The notes under the pieces: model-generated
Seen by the model: only the letters and a program-made list of their open reading frames with translations
Databases searched by the model: none
Told to the model about the DNA's origin: nothing
Shown: piece by piece, positions 51,898 to 60,077 of the stretch
Position numbering within the stretch: position 1 is the first letter of the stretch
Layout: every line of letters begins with the position of its first letter
Program-made: the position numbers and the translations under genes
Source of the DNA: Pirellulales bacterium
GTDB taxonomy: Bacteria; Planctomycetota; Planctomycetia; Pirellulales; Thermoguttaceae
NCBI GenBank assembly: GCA_020846145.1
Contig: JADLEL010000199.1
Span: forward strand, 1 to 60,457
Direction: 5' to 3'
DNA: 60,457 nucleotides

Positions 51898-53487
51898 ATG
51901 CTTGGACCTATTCCCAGAGGGCTGGCTCGAATGCTGGCCGTCGCGATCGGCTGCGGCCTCTGCGCCGCGGCGCAAGCCCAGGACGTCCCGCCCTATAACG
52001 CGGGCTATGCGGATTCCGCGCACGGCGGTCCCGTCCTGCCCGATAACCAACCGCCCGCCGCGAACGCCTCGATGGCCGCCAACGCCGATCCGGCGGACCT
52101 CGCCCAGCGCGTGGCCGACCTCGAGAAGGCGCTCAAGAAAATGGACGACAAGGCCAAGGCCGACAAGGAAGCCGCGCTCAACAAACCCACGTTCAACGTC
52201 GGCGGTTTGATCCAATTCGAAACGGCGATGTTCGGCAACAAGAACGCCGCCACGCTCGCGTTGCCCGGTCCTCCGGGCAGCGGCAGCGATCCGTTCATCA
52301 ATGCAACGGGACCGCGCCGATTGCGTCTTCAGGTAACCGGCGACATGTGGTACAACACCGAATACAAGCTCGAAGTCGATTTCAACACCACCAGCCGTCC
52401 CACCTTCAAGGACACGTACTTTCAAATCAAGGAATTGCCCTGGGTTCAAAACGCCCGCGTCGGCCACTTCAAGGAACCGTTCGGATTGGAACAAATCAAC
52501 AGCGATCGCCACACGACCTTCATGGAACGATCGATGTGCGACGAGGGCTTTATCGTTCCCGCCCGCAACGTCGGCATCATGGTTTTCGGCCAAAGCGAGA
52601 ATGAAAAGGCGACTTTCGCGGTCGGCTGCTTCCTCAACCAGCCCGGCGTCGAAAATCCCCCTTTGTTCGGTTACAACGTCATCCCCGGCGCGGCGGCACC
52701 GCAATTGCCCGCCGGCGCCGCGACCTTAGACGACCATTCCCAGACGGCGGGGACCATGCGCGGCACGTGGACCCCTTGGTTCGATGAAGCCACCGCCGGC
52801 GAACTGAACGGCAGTCGCGGCCTGTGGCACGTCGGCGGAGCCTATAGCTACCGTTCGGACACGGGCTACCGCGCGAACGGCAACGGCGTGATCGCCACGA
52901 ACTACCAAGTCAAGCCCGAGGCCTTCCTCGCGCCGGTGATCCTCAATACGAGTTCTTTGCCCGCCATCGACAATCAATTGGTCGGCCTCGAAACGGCTTT
53001 CGTTTACGGCTCGTTCTCCGCCCAATCGGAGGTGTTCGCCGATTACATTCATCAGCCCGGCGGCACGGAAGTCACCTTTACCGGCGCGTACGGGTATTTC
53101 AGCTACTTCCTCACCGGCGAGAACCGTTTCTACAACCGAAAGACGGCGTGCTTCGACCGCGTTCGGCCGTTCACCAATTTCTTCCGCGTCCGCACGTGCG
53201 ACGGCGACGTCGCCTCCGGCTGGGGCGCTTGGGAAGTCGGCTATCGCATAACCTACGTCGATATGCTCGACGGCTTGCCCAATGCCACCACGGCCGCCAC
53301 CGTCGGCCTGGGCCGGGCGACCGATCATACGCTCGGCGTCAATTGGTATCTCAATCCGTGCACGAAAGTCATGGCCAACTATATTTTCACCGACTTCGAC
53401 CGATACGACAGCATCGGCGGAGTGCCGACCTTCGTGCCCAACCACACCGTCAACACTTTCGAAATGCGGGCGCAATTCGAATTCTGA
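51898..53487 (+). CDS. phosphate-selective-type (OprP/OprO) outer-membrane porin
   Basis: This is a 529-residue protein with a signal peptide (LAVAIGCGLCAAAQAQ) and a short coiled coil (ADLAQRVADLEKALKKMDDK, about residues 55-75). A long beta-strand-rich domain follows with porin P blocks such as ARVGHFKEPFGLEQINSDRH. The last residues are MRAQFEF, with the terminal Phe typical of outer-membrane beta barrels. ATG 51898 has gggagag upstream. Substrate specificity cannot be read; the phosphate label is a family name. Confidence 0.85.
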   Translation: MLGPIPRGLARMLAVAIGCGLCAAAQAQDVPPYNAGYADSAHGGPVLPDNQPPAANASMAANADPADLAQRVADLEKALKKMDDKAKADKEAALNKPTFNVGGLIQFETAMFGNKNAATLALPGPPGSGSDPFINATGPRRLRLQVTGDMWYNTEYKLEVDFNTTSRPTFKDTYFQIKELPWVQNARVGHFKEPFGLEQINSDRHTTFMERSMCDEGFIVPARNVGIMVFGQSENEKATFAVGCFLNQPGVENPPLFGYNVIPGAAAPQLPAGAATLDDHSQTAGTMRGTWTPWFDEATAGELNGSRGLWHVGGAYSYRSDTGYRANGNGVIATNYQVKPEAFLAPVILNTSSLPAIDNQLVGLETAFVYGSFSAQSEVFADYIHQPGGTEVTFTGAYGYFSYFLTGENRFYNRKTACFDRVRPFTNFFRVRTCDGDVASGWGAWEVGYRITYVDMLDGLPNATTAATVGLGRATDHTLGVNWYLNPCTKVMANYIFTDFDRYDSIGGVPTFVPNHTVNTFEMRAQFEF

Positions 53488-53589
53488 TCCCGATTCCGAA
53501 TAATACTTTAGAGTCAATTCGTTCGATTTCATAATGGCGCGTCCCCCCGAGGCAAAATCCCGGCGGAACGGCTAATGGAGGAACCAAAC

Positions 53590-54180
53590 ATGAGAGTGCT
53601 AGGCATATTTCTGACGATCGCGCTTTCCTTGCTCGCCATTCGGGCGGTCGCGGCGGATGCGTGCGGCGTTTCCGCTTGCGATCCGGCCGGTTGCGGCTCG
53701 GCCGACAAATGCGCCCAATGCGGCTGCGAATGCTGCTGCCTCAAGCGTACCTGCCAACTGGAATGCGGCAAGGAAAAGGTGAAAAAGTATTGCTGGGAAG
53801 TCAAGTGCGAGGAGTTCTGTCCGCTGCTTCCCGGCCGCCGATGCGATGATTGCAAGGCTTGCGACGGAAACGGCGACAAATCCCCAAACGCTTGCCGAGG
53901 GGGCGAAAAGTGCCCGAACCCGCCCATCCATACTCCCCGTTGCGGGAACGCCCGCGTGAAAAAAATCCTGGTGAAAAAGGAATACGAGTGCGAGCAGCCG
54001 AAATACAAATGCGTCGTGCAGTACCTCTGCCCCGCCTGCGCCGCCGGCTGCAACGGAACCGCTGTTCCGCCTCCCGCCGTGGATGACAAGCCGCAAGCCC
54101 CCACTCCGGCCCCGCCAGCCAAAACGACGTTGGCGATTCCCTTGCCGCCGGTCATCGGGACTACCTTGGTCACGAAATAA
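53590..54180 (+). CDS. small secreted Cys-rich protein
   Basis: This is a 196-residue protein with a signal peptide (LGIFLTIALSLLAIRAVAAD). The mature part has 25 Cys between residues 25 and 155, often paired as C-x2-C or CC, then a Pro-rich tail (APTPAPPAKTT). Spacing suggests disulfide knots or metal binding, but no named domain matches. ATG 53590 has GGAGG upstream. It sits 100 bp after the porin gene in the same direction and has a strong terminator at 54312. Possibly a cell-envelope structural protein. Confidence 0.75.
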   Translation: MRVLGIFLTIALSLLAIRAVAADACGVSACDPAGCGSADKCAQCGCECCCLKRTCQLECGKEKVKKYCWEVKCEEFCPLLPGRRCDDCKACDGNGDKSPNACRGGEKCPNPPIHTPRCGNARVKKILVKKEYECEQPKYKCVVQYLCPACAAGCNGTAVPPPAVDDKPQAPTPAPPAKTTLAIPLPPVIGTTLVTK

Positions 54181-54311
54181 AAACACCCGCCCGGCGAGGT
54201 CAACGGTCTCCTTCGTGGAATCGTTGCACGGTCGCCCCGGCACGAGGCTTTCAATCGGATCCGCTTGGGGGAATCGCATCCATCGCGTCGATCGATGAAT
54301 GAGCCATGACT

Positions 54312-54355
54312 ACCCGGCGGTCGAACGCGAGTTCGGCCGTCGGGTTTTACTGTTT
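54312..54355 (+). terminator. rho-independent terminator after the Cys-rich gene
   Basis: acccggcggtcgaac pairs with gttcggccgtcgggt over 15 positions (two G-U pairs in RNA) with a four-base loop, followed by a T-rich tail (tttactgttt). It lies 130 bp after the Cys-rich gene. Confidence 0.75.
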
Positions 54356-54385
54356 CCTCTAAGCCGCTTTAACCGGGATTCTTCT

Positions 54386-54462
54386 TAAACATCGTAGATG
54401 CGGCATCCTGCCGCATTTTAGGCAAAAGCGGCAAGATGCCGCTTCTACAAATCGCTTTTATG
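54386..54462 (+). repeat. dispersed palindromic repeat family C (copy 2)
   Basis: This 77-bp copy matches 21798-21874 in the same orientation with very few differences. It is intergenic, between the terminator at 54312 and the repeat at 54469. Confidence 0.75.
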
Positions 54463-54468
54463 CCATTT

Positions 54469-54578
54469 TTCTCGTTCCCAGGCTCCCGCCTGGGAACGCA
54501 ATGTCCGCGAGGCTCCCGCCTCGCAGAATCGCCAACCAAACCGTGCCCGCATTGAACAAAACGCGGTCTTGATACTGG
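54469..54578 (-). repeat. dispersed double-hairpin repeat family D (copy 1)
   Basis: This 110-bp element holds two hairpins (cgttcccaggc / gcctgggaacg and gcgaggc / gcctcgc) and then a non-palindromic tail of about 50 bp. The reverse complement is at 59756-59866, over 90% identical by eye. Confidence 0.8.
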
Positions 54579-54682
54579 ACAGGTTCTATGGCGCTTGCCC
54601 TCCAAGATACAATGTAATCGACGAGGCAGGATATGACTCGACGGTGCGTATTTACCAGCTTTTACCGCGATCGGAGTTTCGC

Positions 54683-55783
54683 ATGTCATCGGTTTCATCG
54701 ACATTCAATGTTTCTCGGATAGCGTGCCATTACCGACCTTTGATATTGATTGCCGCCGCGGTCGTCTTGTTCGGCACTTTTTGGTTCGCCTCTCGCTACC
54801 CGCAGTTGATTTCCAAGTCGAAACACGTTGGGGATGCCCTGCCGAGCATGGCTTATAGCAGCGAAGTTCTCCACGCGGCCCAAGATGCGCCCGCCTGGCG
54901 GAAGATCATCGTCGGCGCGGTAAACTGGCTCGATGGCATGAAAATCGGCATGTCCTTTGGCGTGCTTCTCGGCGCGTTGCTGCACACTTTCCTCCGTTAT
55001 TACCCGTTGAAAATCGGCAAAAACCTCTATTTGAATTCTCTCAAAGGGGCGTTAGTCGGCGTGCCGATGGGCGTGTGCGCGAATTGCGCGGTTCCCACGG
55101 CGTGCGGTGTAACCCGCGGGAATGGACGAATCGAAGTCGCGCTGGGCTTTCTTTTCAGTTCGCCGAATTTCAATCCCGTCGTCGTGATGATGACTTTCAT
55201 GGCGCTGCCTTGGGCGATGGGCGTTACCAAGTACGCCATCATCCTCTTGACGATCCTCGTCGTCGTGCCATTCACGATTTCCTGGCTGGAACGCTCGAAG
55301 CCTCTGAAAACTCTGACGACCGAAAATGTGGATGCGGCCTGCTCGATTCCGATCGCGCCCGCGGATTGCACGGAACGTTTTGGGGACGTATTCAAAGAGA
55401 TGTCGCGCGACTTCGCGAAAAACGTCTGGATGTTGCTCAAGCCCACCATCACTATTATGTTGTTGGCGAGTTTGGTCTCTTCCGCAATGCTGACGCTGAT
55501 CCCTTGGACCGCGTTGCTCTCCGAAGCCACTCCCGCGCGGATGTTCCTCGTCGGTTTGGTTTCGGTCTTCATGCCGGTTCCCATCGCCCTGGACGTCATG
55601 TTCGCCGCGCAACTTCATCAACAGGGAGTTGCCGACGGGTATGTCATGCTTTTCGCCATGACCCTCGGAACGTACAGCATCATTCCCAGCATTTATCTAT
55701 GGCGCGAGGTATCGAGACCCCTCGCGGCGATTCTGTTCGCTTTCTTCCTGATCGCGGGATTTATTACCGGTCTATTGTTCTAG
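54683..55783 (+). CDS. permease of the DUF318/ArsP-like family
   Basis: This is a 366-residue membrane protein with about eight helices. GVCANCAVPTACGVTRGNGR near residue 140 (three Cys) and SPNFNPVVVMMTF match the predicted permease family that includes ArsP. Related members export organoarsenicals or other metal species; no arsenic genes are nearby, so the substrate is open. ATG 54683 has GGAG upstream; the frame is open to 54569 but begins inside repeat D. The TAG stop codon lies inside the terminal repeat of the MITE at 55780. Confidence 0.8.
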   Translation: MSSVSSTFNVSRIACHYRPLILIAAAVVLFGTFWFASRYPQLISKSKHVGDALPSMAYSSEVLHAAQDAPAWRKIIVGAVNWLDGMKIGMSFGVLLGALLHTFLRYYPLKIGKNLYLNSLKGALVGVPMGVCANCAVPTACGVTRGNGRIEVALGFLFSSPNFNPVVVMMTFMALPWAMGVTKYAIILLTILVVVPFTISWLERSKPLKTLTTENVDAACSIPIAPADCTERFGDVFKEMSRDFAKNVWMLLKPTITIMLLASLVSSAMLTLIPWTALLSEATPARMFLVGLVSVFMPVPIALDVMFAAQLHQQGVADGYVMLFAMTLGTYSIIPSIYLWREVSRPLAAILFAFFLIAGFITGLLF

Positions 55784-55903
55784 TGGTCCGACAAATACAA
55801 TTTGACAGGTTCATGTTGGGGCGATAGTTGTACTATCGCCCCAGGGATGGCAGTACAACTGCCATCCCAACAACCTGTCATTTTACGGTTGTCGAACCAC
55901 TAG
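55780..55903. mobile_element. MITE-like family B (copy 2)
   Basis: This 124-bp element has 14-bp ends ctagtggtccgaca / tgtcgaaccactag (one mismatch) and the same inner inverted pairs as 20501-20625. It abuts a family A copy at 55905. The permease stop codon (55781-55783) is part of its left end. Confidence 0.82.
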
Positions 55904-55904
55904 G

Positions 55905-56109
55905 GTAAGCGTTCACAGGGGACTGTCCCGATTTTCGCGGCGCAAAAGATGATGGCGCAGAAAAAATGCTTAATCGCCGCGAAAATGGGACTGTCCCCCT
56001 CGCGCCGCGGGAAGGGGACAGGTCCATGTTTTCGGCCTACCGTTTGTCCGTACTATACGTTATCCCGCCGAAAAATGGACCAGTCCCCGACCGGGGCGTG
56101 AACGGTTAC
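55905..56109 (+). mobile_element. MITE-like family A, complete (copy 4)
   Basis: This 205-bp element has ends gtaagcgttcac and gtgaacggttac. It has two internal stem regions: gggactgtcccgattttcgc with gcgaaaatgggactgtccc, and gggacaggtccatg with catttttcgg. It begins one base after family B copy 2, so the two are stacked between the permease gene and bioD. Confidence 0.85.
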
Positions 56110-56263
56110 GTTCTAGAAAGCATTTCGCCAGTCGAATGAAAGTTCGGCCGCCGGATTTTTCGCTTGCAGGATGATCGCGGCCGCTCGTTCCTCCATCATG
56201 CTATAATTGCACAATCCGGCCGCACCCCGCGCAAATCCCTTGCCCCCTCCTTCATTCTTCCCC

Positions 56264-56980
56264 ATGCTTCCCGGACTCTTCATCACCGGCACCGATACGG
56301 GCGTGGGCAAAACCTACGTCGGCGCGTTAATGGCACGGTCGCTTTGCCAAGCCGGCCGGCGAGTGGGCGTTTACAAGCCCGCCGCCAGCGGTTGCCGCCG
56401 CGAAGCGGGCGAACTCGTTTCCGACGACGCCCGCGCGCTCTGGCAAGCCGCCGGGCGGCCCGGCACGCTCGACCGCGTTTGCCCGCAGCGTTTCGAGGCC
56501 CCGCTGGCCCCGCATCTCGCCGCCCGGGCGGAAGGCCGCGAAATCGACCGCGCTTTGCTCCGCGACGGCTTGAACTACTGGCGCGCGCAAAGCGATATCC
56601 TGCTGGTCGAAGGGGCCGGCGGCCTGCTCGCCCCACTCGGCGACGAAGAATACATTGCCGACCTCGCCCGCGATTTCAGGCTCCCCCTCGTCATCGTCTC
56701 GAAGAACGCCCTGGGCGCCATCAACCACACGCTGCTCACGCTCCAGGCCGCGAAAACCCTCCGCGGCGGCCTCCCCGTCGCCGGCGTCATCCTCAACCAT
56801 CCCGCGCCCCCGAATCCGAACGATCCCAGCCTCGCCACGAACCGCCGCGAACTGGAAATCCGCTGCGAGGTTCCTATTCTGGGCAAAGTGGTCTGGAACG
56901 CCGGGAAATGCGAACCGGAAATCGATTGGTTCGCCTTGGCGACGAGTTTAGAGTCGCGTCAAAATCATAATTCAAAGTAG
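56264..56980 (+). CDS. bioD: dethiobiotin synthase
   Basis: The 238-residue protein has the P-loop GTDTGVGKTYVGALMAR (residues 8-24), Lys in VYKPAASG, VEGAGGLLAPLGDEEY near 110, and VSKNALGAINHTLLTLQ with the base-binding Asn. It carboxylates and closes DAPA to dethiobiotin in biotin synthesis. No other bio gene is in the window. ATG 56264 opens directly with the domain; 56207 would add a Pro-rich leader. Its 3' end, including the stop codon, lies in a palindrome. Confidence 0.9.
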   Translation: MLPGLFITGTDTGVGKTYVGALMARSLCQAGRRVGVYKPAASGCRREAGELVSDDARALWQAAGRPGTLDRVCPQRFEAPLAPHLAARAEGREIDRALLRDGLNYWRAQSDILLVEGAGGLLAPLGDEEYIADLARDFRLPLVIVSKNALGAINHTLLTLQAAKTLRGGLPVAGVILNHPAPPNPNDPSLATNRRELEIRCEVPILGKVVWNAGKCEPEIDWFALATSLESRQNHNSK

Positions 56981-57037
56981 CAGGCACACTCGGTGTGCCG
57001 TAAGATGCGGACGGCACACGGAGAGTGCCTGCTACTT
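56975..57037. repeat. long palindrome between convergent genes
   Basis: Arms of 27 bp (56975-57001 and 57011-57037) begin aagtagcaggcacactcggt and end gagagtgcctgctactt, with a 9-base loop and few mismatches. It lies between bioD (plus) and the oxidoreductase (minus) and includes the bioD stop codon, so it could stop transcription from both sides. Confidence 0.8.
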
Positions 57038-57052
57038 CACCATCGTGCCGCT

Positions 57053-58372
57053 TCAGCCATCGACGGCGAATTTCGGCTTCGTCGTTTCCCACTTGCCGGC
57101 GGTGAAATCGGGGCATTTCACGGGCATACTCCCCGCGGCGATCGATTTTTCGGAAAGCGCGAAGATCGCGCTCATGGCCGCCGAATCGTACACGTCGATG
57201 GGCGTTTGCGTCTTGCCGCGCACGGCGGCGACGAACTCCCGCAACACGAGGAAGTCGGGACCGCCGTGTCCGTACTGCTGCACGATCGAGCCGGCGTCCT
57301 TCCAGAGCGCGTGCTCGTACTTCTCCTGATACGGCGGGAAAGGCTCCCATTCTTCGTGCTCGGGAGTGGTTCCTTCGATATACACGGCGCCGCGCTGCTC
57401 GTTGTACAGCCCGCGCGTTCCCTGGATTTGCCAGCGGTTGTCGTAAGGGCGGGGAAGCTGCATGTCCATGGCGATGACGATCGTATTCCCCTTGACCGTC
57501 TTCACCATCGTCGTAACGATGTCGCCCTGTTTATAAGGGAGCTTGGCGGCCGGGTGGTTTTTGCCGTAGGTCCGCTCCAGATAGTCTTTGATGCCCAGCG
57601 ACCGCGAGGCCATCGAGACCGCGTAATCGAAGCGGTCGCCGCAATTGATGTCCATCCAACTCAGCACCGGGCCGAGGCCGTGCGTGGGATATTGGTCGGC
57701 GTTGCGGCGGAGAAGGTGATTGCCGCCCCACCGGGGATTGCCTTGCTTGTCGAAATACCAGGACAAACAGTCGTGCGAATGGGCGCAATGGCAGTGGACG
57801 ATCTCGCCGAACAGCCCGCGGCGGATCATGTTGAGCACGGCCAGATTGTCGCGGCGGTAACTCCAGTTTTCGAGCATCATGCAGGGGACGCCGGTCGATT
57901 CCGAAGTTTTCACCAACTCCCAGCATTCCTCGAGCGTGATGGCGCAAGGCACCTCGACGCCCGCGTACTTGCGCGCCCGCATGGCATAAACCGACATCGG
58001 CACGTGCCATTCCCAAGGCGTGGCGATGATCGCGGCGTCCAGGTCCGAGCGATCCGCGAGGCGTTTGTAATCTTCCTCCCCTTTGGTGTAGCATTCCGGC
58101 TCTTTCCGGCCGGCTTGGGCTACGATCTTCCGCGCACGCGCCGCGGCGGCGGGGTTGATGTCGCAGACGGCCGGCACCTCCACGCCGTTGATGGCCATTA
58201 AAATCCGCAGCAAGCCGGTTCCGCGGCCTCCCACGCCGATGCAGCCGATGCGGACCGGCGTTTCTTCCGCGGCGGCCGTTTGCCCGAAACCGGCGGGGGC
58301 CAATACCAATCCGGTGGCAGTCGCCGAAACGCTTTTCAGGAGATTCCGTCGCGTGATAAAATTGGCTTGCAT
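57053..58372 (-). CDS. Gfo/Idh/MocA-family oxidoreductase with Tat signal
   Basis: The 439-residue protein starts with a twin-arginine signal (FITRRNLLKSVSATATGLVLAPAG). It then has a Rossmann NAD(P) site (IGCIGVGGRGTGLLRIL, about residues 42-58), IATPWEWH, and EVPCAITLEECWELVK, whose EVP replaces the more usual EKP. The C-terminal part is the usual beta-sheet substrate domain. It is probably a periplasmic sugar or polyol dehydrogenase with tightly bound NADP, as is common in planctomycetes. It starts 2 bp after the stop codon of the upstream gene at 58375. Confidence 0.87.
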   Translation of the reverse strand: MQANFITRRNLLKSVSATATGLVLAPAGFGQTAAAEETPVRIGCIGVGGRGTGLLRILMAINGVEVPAVCDINPAAAARARKIVAQAGRKEPECYTKGEEDYKRLADRSDLDAAIIATPWEWHVPMSVYAMRARKYAGVEVPCAITLEECWELVKTSESTGVPCMMLENWSYRRDNLAVLNMIRRGLFGEIVHCHCAHSHDCLSWYFDKQGNPRWGGNHLLRRNADQYPTHGLGPVLSWMDINCGDRFDYAVSMASRSLGIKDYLERTYGKNHPAAKLPYKQGDIVTTMVKTVKGNTIVIAMDMQLPRPYDNRWQIQGTRGLYNEQRGAVYIEGTTPEHEEWEPFPPYQEKYEHALWKDAGSIVQQYGHGGPDFLVLREFVAAVRGKTQTPIDVYDSAAMSAIFALSEKSIAAGSMPVKCPDFTAGKWETTKPKFAVDG

Positions 58373-58374
58373 GA

Positions 58375-59151
58375 TTAGGTTCCCTCGATCCCCGGCTTCG
58401 GCCCCTCGATTTTCAAATCTTCTCGGTCGGCATCATTCTTTTTCGGCGCTTCTTTCCGCGATTCATTCTCCTTTGCGGCGGGCGTTTTGGGCAGGGGCAG
58501 GGGCGCGAGCTTGGGCGTTGCCGGCTGCGTTTGGAAGGGCCAGAGCGAGGTGAGCAGAAACGGCGGGCCTTGTTGCGGATATTGGCCGAACACGCCGAAG
58601 ACCTTGCCTTCGTGCCCCATCGCCACCAGCGCTTGGCCTAAATGCCCGATCGCCTTCACGACGCCCCCCGCGTTGTTCGAGTGGATTTGCACCTGCGGAG
58701 CGCCGGCGGCGGTCATCGTTTGAATCGCTCCCGATTTGGTGTTTTGGTCTTCCAGCATGACGACGACCGGCTTGCCTTGCGCGTCGGTAACCGCCAGTTT
58801 CTGGAACTCGGCTTCGCCGGTCTTCGATTGCTGGCTTTCGGCGTAATCGGTGCGGATGGCATTTCCTCTCGCCCGCTGAAATTGAAGCTCTTGCGCGACT
58901 CCGAGATTCTTGTGCACGATGCCGTCCTGCATGACTTCCAAGTTATTGCAGTGGATGGTCTGCGCGGAGAGTTCGCCCGCCCGGAAATCGACGGCCCCCA
59001 TGCGCTTCGTCGGCAAGAACTGATTGCGCATCGCGATCCCCAAGGTCAGGAATAGCAGCGGATAAACGATCCAACGTTCGCGGGCGGACATGGCGCGGTA
59101 CTCCAGGAAGGGATCGGGATAGAGGGTGGGGATTGGAAAAGGAAGGGGCAT
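58375..59151 (-). CDS. membrane-anchored protein of unknown function
   Basis: This is a 258-residue protein. One hydrophobic segment lies near residues 30-45 (IVYPLLFLTLGIAM). Then come Gly- and Asn-containing beta repeats (VTDAQGKPVVVMLEDQ, GAPQVQIHSNNAGGV, GHEGKVFGVFG), like those of phage-tail or surface beta-prism proteins. The end is Lys/Glu/Pro-rich. ATG 59151 (after GGAAAAGG) is used; ATG 59208 and an inner ATG (MSARER) are alternatives. It lies 2 bp before the oxidoreductase gene. Function is not known. Confidence 0.68.
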   Translation of the reverse strand: MPLPFPIPTLYPDPFLEYRAMSARERWIVYPLLFLTLGIAMRNQFLPTKRMGAVDFRAGELSAQTIHCNNLEVMQDGIVHKNLGVAQELQFQRARGNAIRTDYAESQQSKTGEAEFQKLAVTDAQGKPVVVMLEDQNTKSGAIQTMTAAGAPQVQIHSNNAGGVVKAIGHLGQALVAMGHEGKVFGVFGQYPQQGPPFLLTSLWPFQTQPATPKLAPLPLPKTPAAKENESRKEAPKKNDADREDLKIEGPKPGIEGT

Positions 59152-59178
59152 TCTTATCCAATCCCGAATCCCTATTTT

Positions 59179-59340
59179 TTGTAACATTTTAGCCGAATGG
59201 AGGAGCACTGTCGAAAAACGAGTTTTTTACGGCGAGCCGCCGGGTTTATCCCGGCGCTTCGGTCGATTGGCATTTCCATCCGATGCGCCGGGATAAATCC
59301 GGCGGCTCGCTTATCGCTTCATTCGGCTGAAGTGTTACAT
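59179..59340. repeat. large nested palindrome
   Basis: Outer arms at 59179-59199 (tgtaacattttagccgaatg) and 59320-59340 pair imperfectly. Inner arms at 59233-59258 (gcgagccgccgggtttatcc onward) and 59285-59310 pair with one or two mismatches. It fills the gap between two minus-strand genes. Confidence 0.8.
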
Positions 59341-59343
59341 TTT

Positions 59344-59604
59344 TTACTTCTTTTCCAGCAACTCTTTCAATAAATTCGCCACCAACGAAGGATTGTCGGC
59401 GTTAACGAGGTGCTGGATTTGCGTTTCGGGCACTTTCAGATTTTTCAGCGCCGCGGCGATGCGCTCCCACACGCGCTGCTTGGCCTTGCCTTCGGCCAAA
59501 TACAGATCGGTTACCAGTTCGCCCAGCTTTTGCAGCATGATGTCGTCCTGGTTCTCGTAATAGCGGCGGATGATTTTATCTTGGTAGGCGGTTCGTTTGG
59601 CCAT
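59344..59604 (-). CDS. small conserved-looking protein, unknown function
   Basis: This 86-residue protein starts MAKRTAYQDKIIRRYYENQ. It is soluble and helical, with charged repeats (EGKAKQRVWERIAAALKNLK). ATG 59604 is chosen since it opens the coherent helical part; ATG 59646 is possible. I recognise no domain, although the pattern looks like a genuine planctomycete protein. It is in the same direction as the genes to its left. Confidence 0.65.
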   Translation of the reverse strand: MAKRTAYQDKIIRRYYENQDDIMLQKLGELVTDLYLAEGKAKQRVWERIAAALKNLKVPETQIQHLVNADNPSLVANLLKELLEKK

Positions 59605-59691
59605 CGATTCGAATAGCGGTAAACGGAGATCGGGCGGCAAGAACACTCAACGCAGGAGAGTATAACCCCCACCGGATAGGATGTCCACGAG

Positions 59692-59726
59692 GTGGGGTGT
59701 GGGGCGAGGGGTGTGGGGCGAGGGGC
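59692..59726 (+). repeat. heptamer repeat (GWGGGGY)5
   Basis: Five in-phase units: gtggggt, gtggggc, gaggggt, gtggggc, gaggggc. It lies 88 bp upstream of the small gene start at 59604, in otherwise gene-free DNA. Confidence 0.8.
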
Positions 59727-59755
59727 ATGGGAAGATGGTTGGGATAAGAACCATT

Positions 59756-59866
59756 CCAGTATCAAAACCGCGTTTTGTTCAATGCGGGCACGGCTTGGTT
59801 GGCAATTCTGCGAGGCGGGAGCCTCGCGGACATTGCGTTCCCAGGCGGGAGCCTGGGAACGAGAAA
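59756..59866 (+). repeat. dispersed double-hairpin repeat family D (copy 2)
   Basis: This is the reverse complement of 54469-54578. It begins ccagtatcaaaaccgcg and ends with the two hairpins gcgaggcgggagcctcgc and cgttcccaggcgggagcctg. The rest of the gap up to 60078 holds no recognised feature. Confidence 0.8.
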
Positions 59867-60077
59867 AAGTTTTTGTCAGGGAGTTTCTCTGAGCAAAAAC
59901 TCGATAATTCGTCTCTTTTTTGCTCTTCTTTCGATTCTGTCGAAAGTCTTTGTTAAACTTTGCCGATTATTCCGACAGTGCCGATTAAATGGACCTTAAT
60001 GGCGTAGTGTCGCTTTACGTAGCTTGCCTATATTGTTTATATTTAAGACCAACGACCTCCCTACCCCGGGCAACGTC

